DNA from: Codonopsis lanceolata
Lineage: Eukaryota > Streptophyta > Magnoliopsida > Asterales > Campanulaceae
Direction of reading: 5' to 3'
NCBI GenBank assembly: GCA_013146195.2
Contig: CM028381.1
Location: 102,006,358 to 102,070,357 of the forward strand
DNA length: 64,000 nt
The position numbers and the translations under genes were made by a program. A model generated the notes under the pieces. The model made no database searches, was not told the DNA's origin, and saw nothing but the letters and a program-made list of their open reading frames with translations. Of this stretch, positions 61,165 to 64,000 are shown one piece after another; position 1 is the stretch's first letter; every line of letters begins with the position of its first letter.

Positions 61165-62909
61165 TACCATTTACGAGCTTACTGTTAATGTGGTCGGATC
61201 AAAATTACTTATATCTCTACATCACCTAATTCTTTTTTTTTTTTTTTTTAAAGTAATGACGTGTATATTTTAAATAAACACAAATAAGTGTTCGTTTGTT
61301 GCCGTTTATTTGGAGTGACTTTTGACTTTTGGCTTTTGAAAAGTCATATGTAGAGTGTTTGTTTCAGCTTATAAGCCAAAAGCCAATAAGTAAGGTACAA
61401 CACCCTTTATACATTGAAAAGTCAAAACAAAAAAGCTAAGATTTTAAACTTTTTTGGTTTTTTTTTTAAAACATAAAGACAACTATTCATTAATAAATAT
61501 TTGATTATCCTCATTTCATCATTTTATGAAATATACATAAAAATATGAATACTAATTTTCAAGATTTTTTTAAACAAATAATTATAACAACTTATAGCGA
61601 CTTTTGTTTGTAAATGATCTATTAAAATCGGTAATAAGTCATTTTTGAAGTTATCGATTATAAGTTATAAGTTATCAATAAACACAAATAAATATGTTTA
61701 TTTGGGACCGTTAAGTTTGATAGACTAAATAGACGACCGCCTGGAACTCATTCTATAATCTAAGTCTGTCGGCTTTTCCCAATTTCATAACATTAGCAAT
61801 GATTTTTAAGCATTGCTTTCTTGATTTCGTTTTGGCTCCTTTTCCAGTGGTGGTACTGGTTGTACAATTCAAATATGATTTTTTTTTTTTGTAATTTTTG
61901 TATTTATTTGATAATTGTATGTTAATGAGTAAATTAACGTCCATGCCCATTTAGGTCCGTTCATATATACACATGTTATTAAATAGATACTTACTCACCC
62001 ACTCATTTGAGTCTATTGTTCATATGAACACTCTTCGTACCAGTCAATTTGCCACCTCTAAACTTAACCATTAAACAACTCCAACAGTTAAACTTGGTAG
62101 ATATAACATAAGCTCGATCTTTTGAATAATTTGTCAATTAGAGGCATCGCATCCTAACTTACCCTACCCCCAATCAAAGACGAATCTCACATATACTTAT
62201 ATAGCTCAGTTGGTTTGGTTCTATACTACACTACTTCATATCTTCTTACACCCACAAAAATTCATGTTTAAAAAGTTTAATAATTAATGGATGTAAATTT
62301 TAATTTGTTATTGATGTTGATCATAATTACAAAATAGTATCTAATAACAACCAATATATTTACAAAAATACTTAATAATTAAGTGACACTTTGAAATTTA
62401 AATATCCTAAGTTATTATATGAGGTATGATATTACAAACTCGAGCTTAAACAACATTGCTTATTTCTTACAAACGTGTCGCTAACATTTCCACATATAAA
62501 ATAATTGGCATAAGCAACTTAAAATTAATTATTTTTCTTTAAAGTTTTACGGATTTTAATTCGTAAGACGAAGCTCCACTATCTCACAGTTCAACTCACC
62601 AATACACAGTGAATTGTGTAAAAATGATTTGTCTTATAAAAAATATATGTAATCCCATCTTATACAAGTTTTTACCTTTTCTTTAAGGTGTTTTTTATTT
62701 TCTGCGATCAATCTTTGTAAAAGCTTAAATAGCACTGCTTTTTCTTTTCTTATAAAAGGTGCATTTTCGAAAAAGATTATAGAACATAAGTATACATAAT
62801 TATATGTAATTGGTATAAAAATAGCAAATTTGGTACATGTAAGAGGATTGCTCTGTGTGTACTTCCTTCTAAAAACGGATGGGTAAATGATTAAAGAGTC
62901 AACAACATA

Positions 62910-62950
<41 letters not shown>

Positions 62951-64000
62951 TTCAATTAACCGTAATTTAGGCTGAAATTGCATGTCTATGGTAGATGAAA
63001 TAACATGAAAATGACTGAAATTTAGTTTGAAATAACATGAAATAAGTTAGCATTGATGAACAAACAAATAGTAAAAGGGTGTGAAGGAGAATTGTGCAGT
63101 GTTTTAAAGTGTTTATAAGTGAGTCAAATAGCACAGCCTACTACTCACTCTATAGACATCAGATCTGCAGAACATATATAGGGAGGCATGTATCATCTCT
63201 GGACTTGTTTAACTGATGCTGATAGCTACACACACACTCACATGTGTTGTCATATCTATCAGTCTTAGTTAGCATGATAATTAGGAAAATGAAGAGAGAG
63301 AGAGAGAGATTATGTTGGTTAAATGAAAAAAAGGTGATGAGGTAAGAATTAAACAGACTATGAAGAATTAAGTAGGAATGTTGTTCACAATTGCCCAGAT
63401 TTAACAACACTTGCTGTTTGATTTACTGATTCCAGACATCACCTAGCTACGACTGCGCGGAACCGGCCTTGAATTTACATGTTCCAATTCAAGATTTGAA
63501 TCAAGATTAATGCGCAACTCCATCTTTCAATTCAATTTAACATCTTAATGTAATTACATATAGTTTGGATTAAATAAGAATTCCACTCTACAGTCATCGA
63601 AAGATCCAATCTTTTTCTTTTCTTTACAAAAGTCTATCATATATATTACTGGTCAATGATCAATCTAGGAGATAGAGCTTTACAAAAGTCAATCCCGCAT
63701 CTTCTAAGTACGTACAGCATCAACCAAGTTTTAATATCTCAGATGTCTGTCTATCCGTCTGTCACAATTACACACCATGTTTTGTGTGTGTGTGTGTGAA
63801 AGAAAGAGAGAATATACCTTCACTGTGACAACTCTCTCTAATAATTCAAAGATAATCTCTAGGGTTAACAGTTTCTAATAGTTGCTAAGAACCCAAAACC
63901 CTAGATAGGTCACATTCCCAATAAAATATTTATTTTAAAGCAGATATATAACTCTCAGATCCAATTTTTCATTTTTATTTTTTGTTTGAGAAAACCCATT
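61165..64000. other. Intergenic to window end, no gene seen
   Basis: AT-rich. It holds a tagctcagttggt motif resembling a tRNA A box (about 62202), a (TA)n(GA)n tract (62910-62951), (GT)n and (GA)n runs near 63785-63810, and a (GAGA)n run near 63293-63308. Subterminal-type repeats 'ataagttataagttat' (about 61660) next to 'aaacacaaataa' (61275 and 61679) may be a MITE trace. No ORF here has a domain that I recognise. Confidence 0.5.

Noticed and set aside
61275..61692. Direct repeat 'aaacacaaataa' as a target duplication of a MITE
   Set aside because: The inner ends do not form an inverted repeat, so I do not call an element. The repeat may be chance in AT-rich DNA.
1..64000. CRISPR arrays, operons, rRNA genes and bacterial-type systems
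   Set aside because: None seen. The window is plant nuclear DNA, and regular repeats here are microsatellites or transposon arrays.

Overview
This is a stretch of an AT-rich flowering-plant nuclear genome, probably a eudicot. The signs are long GT/AG introns, plant retrotransposon lineages, MITEs, Helitrons and many TA and AAT microsatellites. I see no feature that fixes the species. Only two intact-looking host genes are present. The rest is transposable elements, often nested, and their remains.

Layout. Positions 1-4870 hold an LTR-like fragment, a Tourist-type MITE (1655-2390), a Helitron-like 3' end with a degenerate tandem array, and a Stowaway MITE (4321-4578). An old Ty3/gypsy element of the Tat/Retand type fills 4871-16469. 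It has two diverged LTRs, a tRNA-Asp-type primer site, broken gag-pol and a broken spliced gene on the opposite strand with its own TATA box. About 17511-25390 is a probable autonomous-type Mutator-like element (MULE). It carries a dead transposase (+ strand) and a plant-mobile-domain (MAIN-like) gene remnant (- strand), and a Helitron is nested inside it. It stops about 190 bp before the first host gene.

Host gene 1 (25581-30624, + strand) is an ALKBH9-type Fe(II)/2-oxoglutarate RNA demethylase. Six coding exons join to 474 codons. Its first intron contains a complete 1.4 kb non-autonomous MULE with 189-bp terminal inverted repeats and a perfect 9-bp target duplication.

From 30.7 to 40.5 kb come a second Helitron (31746-33510), a SINE-like copy, a long AAT array inside a MITE-like element, a probable copia LTR and a Tourist-like MITE. 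Host gene 2 (5' UTR exon near 40590; CDS 43486-58143, + strand) is a plant phosphatidylinositol-4-phosphate 5-kinase. It has eight MORN repeats and a complete kinase domain; eight coding exons join to 769 codons. Its introns hold SINE copies, a solo LTR with TSD, a MITE inserted in a TA microsatellite, and a 5.5 kb intron full of small repeats. The last 6 kb has Stowaway-family MITEs and no gene that I can support.

The two host genes act in unrelated processes (RNA m6A removal and phosphoinositide signalling). I see no functional cluster. The main interest is the nesting and gene content of the mobile elements and their closeness to the host genes.
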